Shown: in pieces, positions 28,507 to 35,326 of the stretch | How positions within the stretch are numbered: position 1 is the first letter of the stretch | Layout: each line of letters starts with the position of its first letter | Source of the DNA: Microbispora sp. NBC_01189 | GTDB taxonomy: Bacteria; Actinomycetota; Actinomycetes; Streptosporangiales; Streptosporangiaceae | Length of the DNA: 64,000 bases | Direction of reading: 5' to 3' | Assembly (NCBI RefSeq): GCF_036010665.1 | Contig: NZ_CP108581.1 | Location: forward strand, 379,501 to 443,500 | Notes under the pieces: generated by a model | Database searches by the model: none | What the model was told of the DNA's origin: nothing | The model's input: only the letters and a program-made list of their open reading frames with translations | Position numbers and translations under genes: made by a program

Positions 28507-28567
28507 GACTGTCCCGTGAAATGCCGCCTATTGTCAAGATTTCGGTTACTTGCCGGATGGAACCATG

Positions 28568-28583
28568 ATGGAATCGTTTCCAT
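28568..28583. promoter_or_regulatory. LacI-type operator overlapping the regulator's own start codon
   Basis: ATGGAATCGTTTCCAT has perfect 6-bp arms (ATGGAA/TTCCAT) around TCGT, the usual shape of a LacI/CcpA-family operator. Its last two bases are the first two bases of the regulator's ATG (28582-28584). Repressor binding here would cover the translation start region and the likely 5' end of the message, which implies autoregulation. Confidence 0.6.
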
Positions 28584-29589
28584 GAGTGGTCCAGTGCAGC
28601 GGCGAATAACGATCAAGGAAGTGGCGGAGGCGGCGGGGGTCGGGGTGGCCACCGTGTCACGCGTCCTGTCAGGAGGATCGGCGAGCCCCGAGACACGGGA
28701 GAAGGTGTACGCCGCCGCGGCGAGGCTCGACTACCGGCCGAGCGCGCTGGGGCGCAACCTGCGGCGCCAGCGGACCGGCGGCGTCGGCCTGCTGGTCCCC
28801 GACATCACCGACAGCTTCTACGCGCGCCTGACCGACGGCGTGCTGTCGTGCGCCCGCTCGTACGGCGAACCCGTGACGATCGGGGTCACCGGCGACGACC
28901 CCGAGCGGGAGGCCGAGCTGATCGGCGCGCTGATCGAGCAGAGCATGGACCGGCTCATCGCGGTGCCGTCGGGGGACGGCGACATGTGGGCGCCCGCGTT
29001 GCGGGCGGGGCTCAACGTCGTGTTCGCCGACCGGCGGGTGCGGACCGACGTGCCGAGCGTGGTGCCCGACGACCGGGCGGGCGTCCTCACGGCGGTGGAG
29101 TACCTCGCCGGGCTGGGCCACCGCAGGATCGCCTTCCTCGCCAGGCACGGGCAGTCACAGCGTGTGACCGCATTCCTGGGCGCGACGGCGTCGCTGAGGC
29201 TACCGGTCGACCGCGACCTGGTCGTGCACGCGCGCGCGAGCCGCGACTCGGCCTACGCGGCCGCCGCCGGGCTGCTGCAGCACCACTCGGACGTCACGGC
29301 GCTCATCGCGGGCGGCAACGTGCTCGGCGAGGCGGCCGTGCTGGCCGCCCGGGAGCTGGACGTGCGGATCCCCCGGGACGTGTCGCTCATCATGTTCGAC
29401 GACGTGCCCTGGGCGGAGCTGTGCTCCCCGCCGCTGACGGTGATCGCCCAGCCCGCCCAGGACATCGGGTACCGCGCCGCCGAACTGGTGCTGCGGCAGG
29501 GCCGCCGGCCTCCCACGGTCACGCTGCCGACGCGGCTCGTCGTACGGGCGAGCTGCGGGCCCAGGGTCGCGCCGCGCCGGTCGTCCTGA
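28582..29589 (+). CDS. LacI-family transcriptional regulator
   Basis: 335 residues from ATG 28582. The N-terminal helix-turn-helix and hinge read TIKEVAEAAGVGVATVSRVLSG then RPSALGRNLRR. The periplasmic-binding-protein-like sensor follows (VGLLVPDITDSFYARLTDG, VPSVVPDDRAGVLTAVEYLAGLGHRRIAFL, SLIMFDDVPWAELCSPPLTVIAQP). It probably senses a sugar or sugar derivative. There is no strong ribosome-binding site upstream, so translation may be leaderless. Its start overlaps a good palindromic operator, and a similar site lies before the divergent msiK-type gene. The likely regulon is itself plus that ATPase. Confidence 0.9.
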   Translation: MSGPVQRRITIKEVAEAAGVGVATVSRVLSGGSASPETREKVYAAAARLDYRPSALGRNLRRQRTGGVGLLVPDITDSFYARLTDGVLSCARSYGEPVTIGVTGDDPEREAELIGALIEQSMDRLIAVPSGDGDMWAPALRAGLNVVFADRRVRTDVPSVVPDDRAGVLTAVEYLAGLGHRRIAFLARHGQSQRVTAFLGATASLRLPVDRDLVVHARASRDSAYAAAAGLLQHHSDVTALIAGGNVLGEAAVLAARELDVRIPRDVSLIMFDDVPWAELCSPPLTVIAQPAQDIGYRAAELVLRQGRRPPTVTLPTRLVVRASCGPRVAPRRSS

Positions 29590-29601
29590 CGTCCGTCAGG
29601 A
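29584..29601. terminator. Hairpin spanning two convergent stop codons
   Basis: TCCTGACG (29584-29591) and CGTCAGGA (29594-29601) form a perfect 8-bp stem with a 2-nt loop. The stem contains the stop codon of the LacI regulator (TGA 29587-29589) and, on the other strand, that of glutathione peroxidase (29596-29598). Such a compact symmetrical hairpin between convergent genes could act as a bidirectional terminator. No U-tract follows, as is common in high-GC genomes. Confidence 0.45.
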
Positions 29602-30084
29602 GACGACCTTCTCGATCGCCTCGGCGATCTCCGGCGACTCGGGGGCGACGCGGGGCCGGAACCGGGCGACCACCTCGCCGTCGGCGGAGACGAGGAACTT
29701 CTCGAAGTTCCACTCCACGTCGCCCGCCGACCCCGAGGTGTCGGGGACGGCCGTGAGCGCGGCGTAGAGGGGGTGCTGTCCCGGGCCGTTGACCTCGGTC
29801 TTCTCCAGCAGCGGGAAGTCCACGCCGTAGGTGGTGGAGCAGAACTCCACGATCTCCTCGGCCGAGCCGGGCTCCTGGCCCATGAACTGGTTGCAGGGCA
29901 CGCCGACGACGGTGAAGTCGCGGTCGGCGTAGGCCCGCTGGAGCGCGACCAGGCCGCCGTACTGCGGGGTGAGGCCGCACCTGGACGCGACGTTGACCAC
30001 CAGCGCGGCCCGCCCGCCGAGCAGGCCGCCGACGGTCGTGCCCGCGCCGTCGATCGTGTTCACGGGGATCTCGAGAACGCTCAT
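29596..30084 (-). CDS. Glutathione/thioredoxin peroxidase (GPx family)
   Basis: 162 residues. The peroxidatic Cys36 lies in NVASRCGLTPQY. The other tetrad residues follow as Gln in PCNQFMGQEPGS and Trp-Asn in GDVEWNFEKFLV (W125, N126). There is a second Cys in VEFCSTTYGV that could be the resolving cysteine of the thioredoxin-dependent type. Actinobacteria lack glutathione, so the reductant is presumably thioredoxin or mycothiol-linked (family knowledge plus inference). It is predicted to be cytoplasmic and to reduce hydrogen peroxide and organic hydroperoxides. It stands alone, convergent with the LacI regulator. Confidence 0.9.
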   Translation of the reverse strand: MSVLEIPVNTIDGAGTTVGGLLGGRAALVVNVASRCGLTPQYGGLVALQRAYADRDFTVVGVPCNQFMGQEPGSAEEIVEFCSTTYGVDFPLLEKTEVNGPGQHPLYAALTAVPDTSGSAGDVEWNFEKFLVSADGEVVARFRPRVAPESPEIAEAIEKVVS

Positions 30085-30429
30085 GTCCGCACCATACGTC
30101 GCGTCTCCCCCGCCGCGGCGCGCAGGGCCGCCGGGAGCGCGCCGTGTCGCCCCTGTTGAGTCCTGCCCCCTTTACCCTGTGCCGCTGGTTAACCTGCGCC
30201 CCCGGGAAAGGTCGGCGTTCTGCGGCGGATGGGCAAAGAACCGTCCGCGGCGTGTCGCGAATGCCGCCGCCGGGGCGGGCCGCCGTATTTCAATCCGCGT
30301 GAGGACCCGTCGCGGTGCCCGCCGGAAGCTCTTCGTGATCCGGTGCGGGCCGAGCGGACGGCGGACGCCCACGCCATGGGCGTACGGCCGCGAAGGGCGC
30401 CGGCGCGCGCCCCTTCCGCACGCGACCCG
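30085..30429. promoter_or_regulatory. 345-bp leader region upstream of the lysozyme-like gene
   Basis: No protein-like reading was found here, although the frame of the downstream gene stays open back to 30229. The stretch contains AT-richer islands (around 30235 and 30285) in very GC-rich sequence. Secreted transglycosylase genes in actinobacteria often have long structured leaders such as ydaO-type riboswitches. The core ydaO motifs were looked for and not found. I see no assignable element beyond a probable promoter region. Confidence 0.3.
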
Positions 30430-31002
30430 ATGACAAGGACCGATTTGGACAGCAACAGCGTTCTACGCAGCACAGTCGCCGCCGTCATCGCGGCCGCCCT
30501 GACCGGTGGCGTGGGCGGCGTCGCACGGGCCGGCGAGTCGGCCGGTGCGACGACCGGCGAGTCGGCCGGCGAGATGGCCGGCGAGTCGGCGGACGAGTCG
30601 GCGGACGAGTCGGCCGGGCAGAACGCCCGCCAGGTCACGCACCTCGGGGTGTGGACCATGCGGGCGGCGCCCGAGGCGCCCAGGTTCCGGGCGCCGACGA
30701 AGGTGATCAGCAAGGCCTACGCCTTCCGGCTCGTCACCCGCCACACGTGGTCGGGCGAGCAGTTCCAGTGCCTGGACAGCCTCTGGACCAGGGAGAGCAA
30801 CTGGGACCACCGGGCCTACAACTCCGGATCCGGCGCCTACGGCATCCCGCAGGCGCTGCCCGGCGACAAGATGGGCTACGTCGCCCGCGACTGGCGGTTC
30901 AACCCGCAGACCCAGATCAGGTGGGGGCTGCGGTACATCAAGGGCCGTTACGGCTCGCCGTGCGGCGCGTGGGGCCACTTCCGGTCCCACAACTGGTACT
31001 GA
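30430..31002 (+). CDS. Secreted lytic transglycosylase-like protein
   Basis: 190 residues from ATG 30430 (MTRTDLDSNSVLRS); the frame is open upstream but is Arg/Pro-rich shadow. A signal peptide runs to about residue 34 (VARA). Then comes a low-complexity GESAG/DESAD repeat (35-65) and a C-terminal SLT/lysozyme-like domain. The catalytic Glu is E122 in WTRESNW, followed by NSGSGAYGIPQALPG and the closing WGLRYIKGRYGSPCGAWGHF. C114 and C178 may be disulfide-linked. The enzyme would cleave peptidoglycan glycan strands outside the membrane. The repeat gives the domain a flexible spacer. It is a stand-alone gene. Confidence 0.85.
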   Translation: MTRTDLDSNSVLRSTVAAVIAAALTGGVGGVARAGESAGATTGESAGEMAGESADESADESAGQNARQVTHLGVWTMRAAPEAPRFRAPTKVISKAYAFRLVTRHTWSGEQFQCLDSLWTRESNWDHRAYNSGSGAYGIPQALPGDKMGYVARDWRFNPQTQIRWGLRYIKGRYGSPCGAWGHFRSHNWY

Positions 31003-31042
31003 CACCGGCTGGACTGGCACCGGCGCCCGGGCCGGGGTCTCG

Positions 31043-31378
31043 TCAGGCGAGGCGGAGCACCAGGACCAGTGCTCCGGCCGCGGCGGCGAGCGCCCCGGCC
31101 CAGGCGACGCGGGCGTCCGGCCCGGTGCCGAGCGGGCGCCCGTGCCGCAGCGCCAGTTCCAGGGCGCGGTGCCGCAGCCCGGTGCGCAGGAGCAGGACGG
31201 CGCCGGCGAGCGCCACCACCCCGAAGGGAACGGCGAGGCCGGGCAGGTCGTCCCGCACCGCCGCCCCCGCCGCCCCGATGCCGGACCCCGACATCAGGAC
31301 CGCCGTCCGCACCCAGGCCAGCCGGGTCCGCTCGCCGTGCAGGCCAGGCCTGGGGTCGTCGTCCCCGGAGGTGGTCAC
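31043..31378 (-). CDS. DUF202 membrane protein
   Basis: 111 residues from GTG 31378 (MTTSGDDDPRPG). It begins with the family signature GERTRLAWVRTAVLMSGSGIGA and has three hydrophobic helices. The function is unknown; members are small inner-membrane proteins, often found in pairs. Here it follows a second DUF202 protein by 4 bp, so the two are probably co-expressed and may form a hetero-oligomer, analogous to the YidG/YidH pair. Confidence 0.75.
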   Translation of the reverse strand: MTTSGDDDPRPGLHGERTRLAWVRTAVLMSGSGIGAAGAAVRDDLPGLAVPFGVVALAGAVLLLRTGLRHRALELALRHGRPLGTGPDARVAWAGALAAAAGALVLVLRLA

Positions 31379-31382
31379 GCGA

Positions 31383-31724
31383 TCACCTCGGCACGAGGAT
31401 GAGGAGCAGGGCGAGGACGGCCACCCCGGCGACGCCGTACCCGAACATGGGGGCCAGGGCGGGCGGCGGGAGCGCGCGGTCCTCGCGCAGCGCGCGGTCG
31501 ATGTGCCGCCAGCGTGGGTAGGCCGAGCCCGCCGCCAGGGCGGACAGCAGCACGAGCACAAGGGCGAGCAGCGTGCGCACCCACGGGACGAAGACGTCCT
31601 CGGGGACGACCGCCATGGCGATGCCGCCCGCGCTCAGCGCGAGGGCGGTGCTGATCCAGGTGAGGAACGTCCGCTCGTTGGCGAGCACGAAGCGGGGGTC
31701 TGGCTCGTTCTCGTTCCCTCTCAT
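31383..31724 (-). CDS. YidH-like DUF202 membrane protein
   Basis: 113 residues. It has the family's N-terminal motif RFVLANERTFLTWISTALALSAGGIAM and three hydrophobic segments, ending LALLLILVPR. It is the upstream partner of the DUF202 gene at 31043-31378, separated by 4 bp. The role of the pair is not established. Nothing unusual is visible. Confidence 0.8.
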   Translation of the reverse strand: MRGNENEPDPRFVLANERTFLTWISTALALSAGGIAMAVVPEDVFVPWVRTLLALVLVLLSALAAGSAYPRWRHIDRALREDRALPPPALAPMFGYGVAGVAVLALLLILVPR

Positions 31725-31810
31725 GGGAGAACGCTAACTTTGCCCCTTTTCCGGCAGATTTCCCGGGTTGCCGTGCGGACCCTTGACCGCGCCGGCCTCC
31801 GGCGGCCGGG

Positions 31811-32176
31811 TCAGATGCAGGCCTCGCTGACCTTGCGGAGGTAGCGCGCACCGTCGGTCGCCACCCTCTGCGCCGCGTCCACCGCCGCGTTGGCGTCGTC
31901 GACGTTCAGCTTCTGGAGGCTCTCGGCCAGCCCCCGCAGGGCGTCCCTGAGGCTGGTGTCGGCCGCCTTGTTCGCCATGACCTCCAGGTCGGCGGCGCCG
32001 TCCTCGATCTTCTTGCGCATCGCGGCGGGGTCGTCGGCGACCTTGCCGATCTCGCTGACGGTGCGGCTGATCACCTTCGTCGCCTCGGCGCACGACTGGG
32101 CCTTGTCCGCGGTCGCGCAGCCCGAGGCGAACAGGACGGCGGCGGCGCAGGCGGCGGCGAGCGGGAGGAGTCGCAT
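31811..32176 (-). CDS. Small lipoprotein
   Basis: 121 residues from ATG 32176. A signal peptide with lipobox FASGC (C20) precedes a mainly alpha-helical mature domain with many regularly spaced Ala, Leu and charged residues (ATKVISRTVSEIGKVADDPAAMRKKIEDGAADLEVMANKAA), suggesting a helical bundle or coiled coil. C33 (SCAEA) and the C-terminal SEACI may form a disulfide. The protein family was not recognised. It lies 59 bp downstream of the ferritin-like gene on the same strand. Confidence 0.7.
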   Translation of the reverse strand: MRLLPLAAACAAAVLFASGCATADKAQSCAEATKVISRTVSEIGKVADDPAAMRKKIEDGAADLEVMANKAADTSLRDALRGLAESLQKLNVDDANAAVDAAQRVATDGARYLRKVSEACI

Positions 32177-32235
32177 GCCGATCACCCTACCCAACCGTGC
32201 CCCGATCGCCGCGGCTCCGCGCGGCGCCGGTTCCC

Positions 32236-33063
32236 TCACCCGCCGCCGGTACCCCGGCCGTCCGAACCCCCGGTCGTCCGGGCCCCAGTTGTCCGGCCCC
32301 CAGTTGTCCGGGTCCCGGCCCTCCGCCCGGCCGGCCACATGACGCCGGCGACGACGCCGTGGAAGCGCGCCGCCACCTCGCGGACGAAGGCGGCGCCGGG
32401 CACCCCCACCGCGCGCAGCGCCCCGCCGTGGTCGGCCACGACCACGGCGACCACGCCGGACAGCAGGGCCCACCACAGGCCCGCGGCCACGGCCCGCGTC
32501 AGCCGGGACGACCTCCGGAAGGACCACCGCAGCCGGTCGCGATGGAACGGCACGTGCCGAAGCTCGTCGGCGAGGATCCGCCCGGCGACCTCGGAGGCCA
32601 GCGGATCACCGGCGCCGTCGCGCACGGCCCGGTAGTAGGCCAGCGCGACCACCTCGGCCAGCATGAGGACCATCAACTCCAGGCGCAGCCCGAGAAGCCG
32701 CCGCAGCCGGACGAAGACGGCGTCGGTCCAGTGGCCCCGCAGGGTCGCCGCGCCCGCCGCCTCGAGCAGCCGGGCCAGCAGGCGGGCGTGTTCGCACTCT
32801 TCCGCGACGAACAGGCGGACCGCGGCCGCGTACACCGGGTCTCCGGCCCGGCCGGCCTTGCCCGTGAGGAAGGCTCCGTCGCCGTCCTCGCCCACCTGGA
32901 ACCGCTGGAGGCTGCGGACCAGGGCGGGGTCCAGCCGCACGCCCCGGCTCCAGTCGGGGTCGCCCCACGTACGGCGGAGCAGCGCGGCGCCCTCGAAGTC
33001 GCGCAACCAGCCCGTAAAGTCAGCCGTGGGGTCAGCCGTGAAGTCACCGATGTCGACCGTCAT
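32236..33063 (-). CDS. Ferritin-like superfamily protein
   Basis: 275 residues. The helices carry candidate di-iron ligands: E88-E89-C-E91-H92 (VAEECEHARLLARLLE) and E167-x-x-H170-x3-H174 (ADELRHVPFHRDRL), with further Glu in intervening helices. This spacing fits ferritin-like or AurF-like non-haem di-iron proteins, but the substrate is unknown. A hydrophobic segment near 190-215 is unusual for the group. The C-terminus has a short Thr/Gly/Arg tandem repeat (RTTGG/RTTGA) encoded by 15-bp units near 32250-32310. The IS element begins about 45 bp upstream of the start codon. Confidence 0.65.
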   Translation of the reverse strand: MTVDIGDFTADPTADFTGWLRDFEGAALLRRTWGDPDWSRGVRLDPALVRSLQRFQVGEDGDGAFLTGKAGRAGDPVYAAAVRLFVAEECEHARLLARLLEAAGAATLRGHWTDAVFVRLRRLLGLRLELMVLMLAEVVALAYYRAVRDGAGDPLASEVAGRILADELRHVPFHRDRLRWSFRRSSRLTRAVAAGLWWALLSGVVAVVVADHGGALRAVGVPGAAFVREVAARFHGVVAGVMWPAGRRAGTRTTGGRTTGARTTGGSDGRGTGGG

Positions 33064-33109
33064 GGCCGGGAACCTACGGGCCGGGAGTGCAGATTCCGGC
33101 GGCGGGTTT

Positions 33110-33159
33110 TTGAACTCCTCCCCGGCCTGAAGGCCGGAGATTCTCCCGTCGCGTCGCGG
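33110..33159 (-). ncRNA. Putative right-end/omega-RNA scaffold end of the TnpB element
   Basis: This stretch directly follows the tnpB stop on the minus strand and forms the hairpin CCGGCCTTCAGGCCGG, then GGAGGAGTTCAA. In IS605 elements the right-end transcript, overlapping the end of tnpB, forms the guide RNA scaffold. Its guide is taken from the flanking host DNA. By that rule the guide here would start at about 33109 and read leftward into the ferritin-like gene's upstream region. The call rests on family knowledge and position, not on a model search. Confidence 0.4.
33122..33137. repeat. IS right-end hairpin
   Basis: CCGGCCTGAAGGCCGG is a near-perfect palindrome and an exact copy of the sequence at 34938-34953. 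It is the expected subterminal hairpin recognised by the Y1 transposase TnpA as single-stranded DNA, and part of the guide RNA of TnpB. Confidence 0.7.
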
Positions 33160-34428
33160 TTAAGCGGCGTGCGGGGGTTGACGCTTCGCGGACCGGGCAG
33201 CCCCGAGGTCTCCACGTCCTGACACCGCGGTTCCTGCGGCGTTGCGTATGTTGATCGCGGCGTTGGTGTCGGCGTGCCCGGTCCACCCGCACGCGGGGTT
33301 GGCACAGGCGTACCTGATCTTGTCCCGGGCCGCCGGGTCGCGGTGGCCGCATTGGTGGCAGGTCTGCGATGTGCCCGGGGCGGGGACCTTCACCATCAGG
33401 CCGCCGCGATCACGGGTTTTGTACTCCAGCAGGGTGACCGTGCGGCCCCACGCCTGCCCGGTGATGGCGCGGTTCAGCCCGGCCTTCTGCCGCACGTTCC
33501 GGCCGGGGCGCTCGATCGTGCCCGTGGCAGTGCGGACCATGTTCGTGATCTGCAGGTCTTCCACCACGATCACGCCGAAGGCGCGCGCGAGTTCGGTGGT
33601 GGTCTGGTGCTGCCAGTTCAAGGCTCGGCGCTTGGCTGTCGCGCGGAGCCGGGCGATCCGGTCGTAGGTGCGGGCCAGCCGTCTGGACGTGGGCCGGCCG
33701 GGAACGCGAGTGCGGCGCTGGCGGGCCGAGGTCTTCTCCAGCCGGCGCAGGTGTTCCTTCTCGCCGTCGCGCAGCCAGGGCCCGTGCTCGCGCGTGGTGC
33801 CGTCCGACAACGCCAGGGCGACGGTGATCCCCCGGTCGACCCCGACCCGCTCGCCGGGGTGGGCGGCCGGGGCCGCCGCGACCACTGCTTCGGTGCGGAA
33901 CACGATCTGCCAGCCGTAGGCGTCCTTCACCAGGCGGGCTCCGGTGATGCGCCCGGCAGGGCCGCCCCTGGTGACGCCGGGCAGATCCCTCGTCCAGCGG
34001 AAGCGCACCCGCCCGACCTTGGGCAGGTTGACCGCGCCCCACCGCCGGTTCACCCGCGTGAGCTGCAGGTCGCGGGCCTGCGGCACATCCACCGCCGGCC
34101 GGGCCCAGGACCGGCTCTTGAACGTGGGCCGTCCGGCGGGATGGGCGGGGTTGAAGAAGTTGGCCCACGCCTGCCGGTAGGTTCTCAGCACCGCTTGGGC
34201 CGCCTGGGCGGGCAGTCGCCCCATCCAGTCGATCTCGCGGCGGGCCTGCCGGATCGCGGTGTCGCAGTCCTTGACCGAGGCCAACCGGCCCTGCCGGAAG
34301 GTGCAGTACTCGTGCAGCAGGTTCCACAGCGCGCGGGCGGTGTGCGCCTGATCGTCCAGCACCGCCACCTGGGCGGCGCTGAGGTCGAGCCGCGCCACGT
34401 GCGCCCGGGTCTGCTTCACCGACTCCAC
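33160..34428 (-). CDS. tnpB: TnpB RNA-guided nuclease of IS200/IS605
   Basis: 422 residues from GTG 34428. The RuvC-like catalytic residues are present: D198 (GVDRGITVALAL), E290 (VIVVEDLQI) and D387 (HADTNAAINI). The zinc finger is C357-x2-C360 ... C375-x4-C380. An N-terminal OrfB_IS605 domain and the REC/WED region precede it. TnpB uses the element's right-end RNA as a guide to cut DNA that matches the flank, which helps keep the element in place (established for other family members). It is of full length with no frameshift. It is divergent from tnpA with a 23-bp gap. Confidence 0.9.
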   Translation of the reverse strand: MESVKQTRAHVARLDLSAAQVAVLDDQAHTARALWNLLHEYCTFRQGRLASVKDCDTAIRQARREIDWMGRLPAQAAQAVLRTYRQAWANFFNPAHPAGRPTFKSRSWARPAVDVPQARDLQLTRVNRRWGAVNLPKVGRVRFRWTRDLPGVTRGGPAGRITGARLVKDAYGWQIVFRTEAVVAAAPAAHPGERVGVDRGITVALALSDGTTREHGPWLRDGEKEHLRRLEKTSARQRRTRVPGRPTSRRLARTYDRIARLRATAKRRALNWQHQTTTELARAFGVIVVEDLQITNMVRTATGTIERPGRNVRQKAGLNRAITGQAWGRTVTLLEYKTRDRGGLMVKVPAPGTSQTCHQCGHRDPAARDKIRYACANPACGWTGHADTNAAINIRNAAGTAVSGRGDLGAARSAKRQPPHAA

Positions 34429-34451
34429 CCGCTGATCCTATCGTTTGGTTT

Positions 34452-34880
34452 ATGTCACCGCGATGGAAACCGAATCCCGATGTCCGTAGGGGACGCCATG
34501 TCGTCCACAACCTTCACGCGCACTTGGTGTTCGTCACAAAGTATCGGCGGGGGGTGTTCACGAACGAGATACTGGCCCGCTGCGAGGAGATCATGCGGGA
34601 GGTGTGCGCCGACTTCGAGGTCGAGCTGCGTGAGTTCAACGGCGAACACGACCACGTCCACCTACTGATCCACTACCCGCCGAAGGTCGCCCTGTCCAAA
34701 CTGGTCAACAGTCTCAAGGGCGTCTCGGCACGGCTCCTGCGCAAGGAGCATGCCGCGCATGTCCGCACGTACCTGTGGGGCGGACACTTCTGGTCCGGGT
34801 CCTACTTCGCCGGATCAGTCGGCGGTGCACCTCTCACGGTACTCAAGCAGTACATCGAGCAGCAGCAACGCCCACTGTGA
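34452..34880 (+). CDS. tnpA: IS200-type Y1 transposase TnpA
   Basis: 142 residues. The HUH motif is H68-V-H70 (NGEHDHVHLLI) and the nucleophilic tyrosine is Y134 (LKQYIEQQ), both as in family members that move single-stranded DNA by a peel-and-paste route. The length is normal for the family. Beginning 23 bp from the divergent tnpB start, it shares a promoter region with it. It reads toward the left end of the element, at about 34950. Confidence 0.9.
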   Translation: MSPRWKPNPDVRRGRHVVHNLHAHLVFVTKYRRGVFTNEILARCEEIMREVCADFEVELREFNGEHDHVHLLIHYPPKVALSKLVNSLKGVSARLLRKEHAAHVRTYLWGGHFWSGSYFAGSVGGAPLTVLKQYIEQQQRPL

Positions 34881-34937
34881 CCTGCGGGTGAAAGCACGCT
34901 CGCGCCCTGGAAGGCACTCCCGCGCGGGCTTTCACCC

Positions 34938-34953
34938 CCGGCCTGAAGGCCGG
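34938..34953. repeat. IS left-end hairpin
   Basis: An exact copy of the 16-nt palindrome at 33122-33137, located 57 bp past the tnpA stop. This is the expected position of the left-end hairpin of an element with inverted tnpA. The 3' host boundary lies shortly after it. Confidence 0.7.
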
Positions 34954-35033
34954 ACGCACTGGCCCGCATTTCGGTAGAGGTTTGGTGGAGGACACGGCCA
35001 GGCCGGTCGAACAGGGGTCATAGCATCTGCGGC

Positions 35034-35303
35034 ATGGGAACGTGTGAACATCTGCTCGCGGCGGCCGAGGCCGCCGAGCCCGGGGCGCTCACGCCGCAAG
35101 GCTGTCAGGAGTGCCTGGACCTCGGCATGCACTGGGTCCACCTCCGCAAGTGCCTGACCTGCGGCCACATCGGCTGCTGCGACTCCTCGCCCGGAAAGCA
35201 CGCCACCGCCCACCACAAGGAGACGGACCACCCGGTGGTCCGCTCCTACGAACCGGGTGAGAACTGGCGCTGGTGCTACCCGGACCAGCGTCTCGGTCAG
35301 TGA
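35034..35303 (+). CDS. UBP-type zinc finger protein
   Basis: 89 residues, almost entirely one UBP-type zinc finger. Cys and His ligands are visible: C4, C24-x2-C27, C40-x2-C43, C48/C49, H56, H60-H61 and H66 (CQEC...CLTCGHIGCCDSS...HATAHHKETDHPV). In eukaryotes the fold binds the ubiquitin C-terminus; bacterial copies have no known ubiquitin partner. In actinobacteria the domain commonly sits beside or fused to Na+/H+ antiporters (family knowledge), and here the convergent neighbour is such an antiporter. It is predicted to be cytosolic. Confidence 0.85.
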   Translation: MGTCEHLLAAAEAAEPGALTPQGCQECLDLGMHWVHLRKCLTCGHIGCCDSSPGKHATAHHKETDHPVVRSYEPGENWRWCYPDQRLGQ

Positions 35304-35316
35304 ACCGGTAGCCGGT
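35304..35316. terminator. Short hairpin between convergent genes
   Basis: ACCGG and CCGGT (35304-35308, 35312-35316) around TAG form a small GC-rich stem immediately after the UBP zinc finger stop, in the 23-bp gap before the antiporter stop. It may act as a weak bidirectional terminator. Confidence 0.25.
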
Positions 35317-35326
35317 CCGGCTCCAC

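Larger units (their letters stand above)
33110..34960 (-). mobile_element. IS200/IS605-family insertion sequence
   Basis: The element is defined by divergent tnpA (34452-34880, +) and tnpB (33160-34428, -) plus an identical 16-nt palindrome, CCGGCCTGAAGGCCGG, near each end (33122-33137 and 34938-34953). The family has hairpin ends instead of terminal inverted repeats and makes no target duplication. In the tnpB direction the right end reads GGGGAGGAGTTCAA, after which host DNA should begin at about 33109. The other boundary, near 34955-34970, is approximate. Both genes look intact, so the element may be active. It separates the ferritin-like gene from the UBP zinc finger gene. Confidence 0.8.

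Noticed and set aside
30085..30429. Possible ydaO-type or other riboswitch before the transglycosylase gene
   Set aside because: Key conserved motifs of that riboswitch were not found; only an unstructured leader can be claimed.
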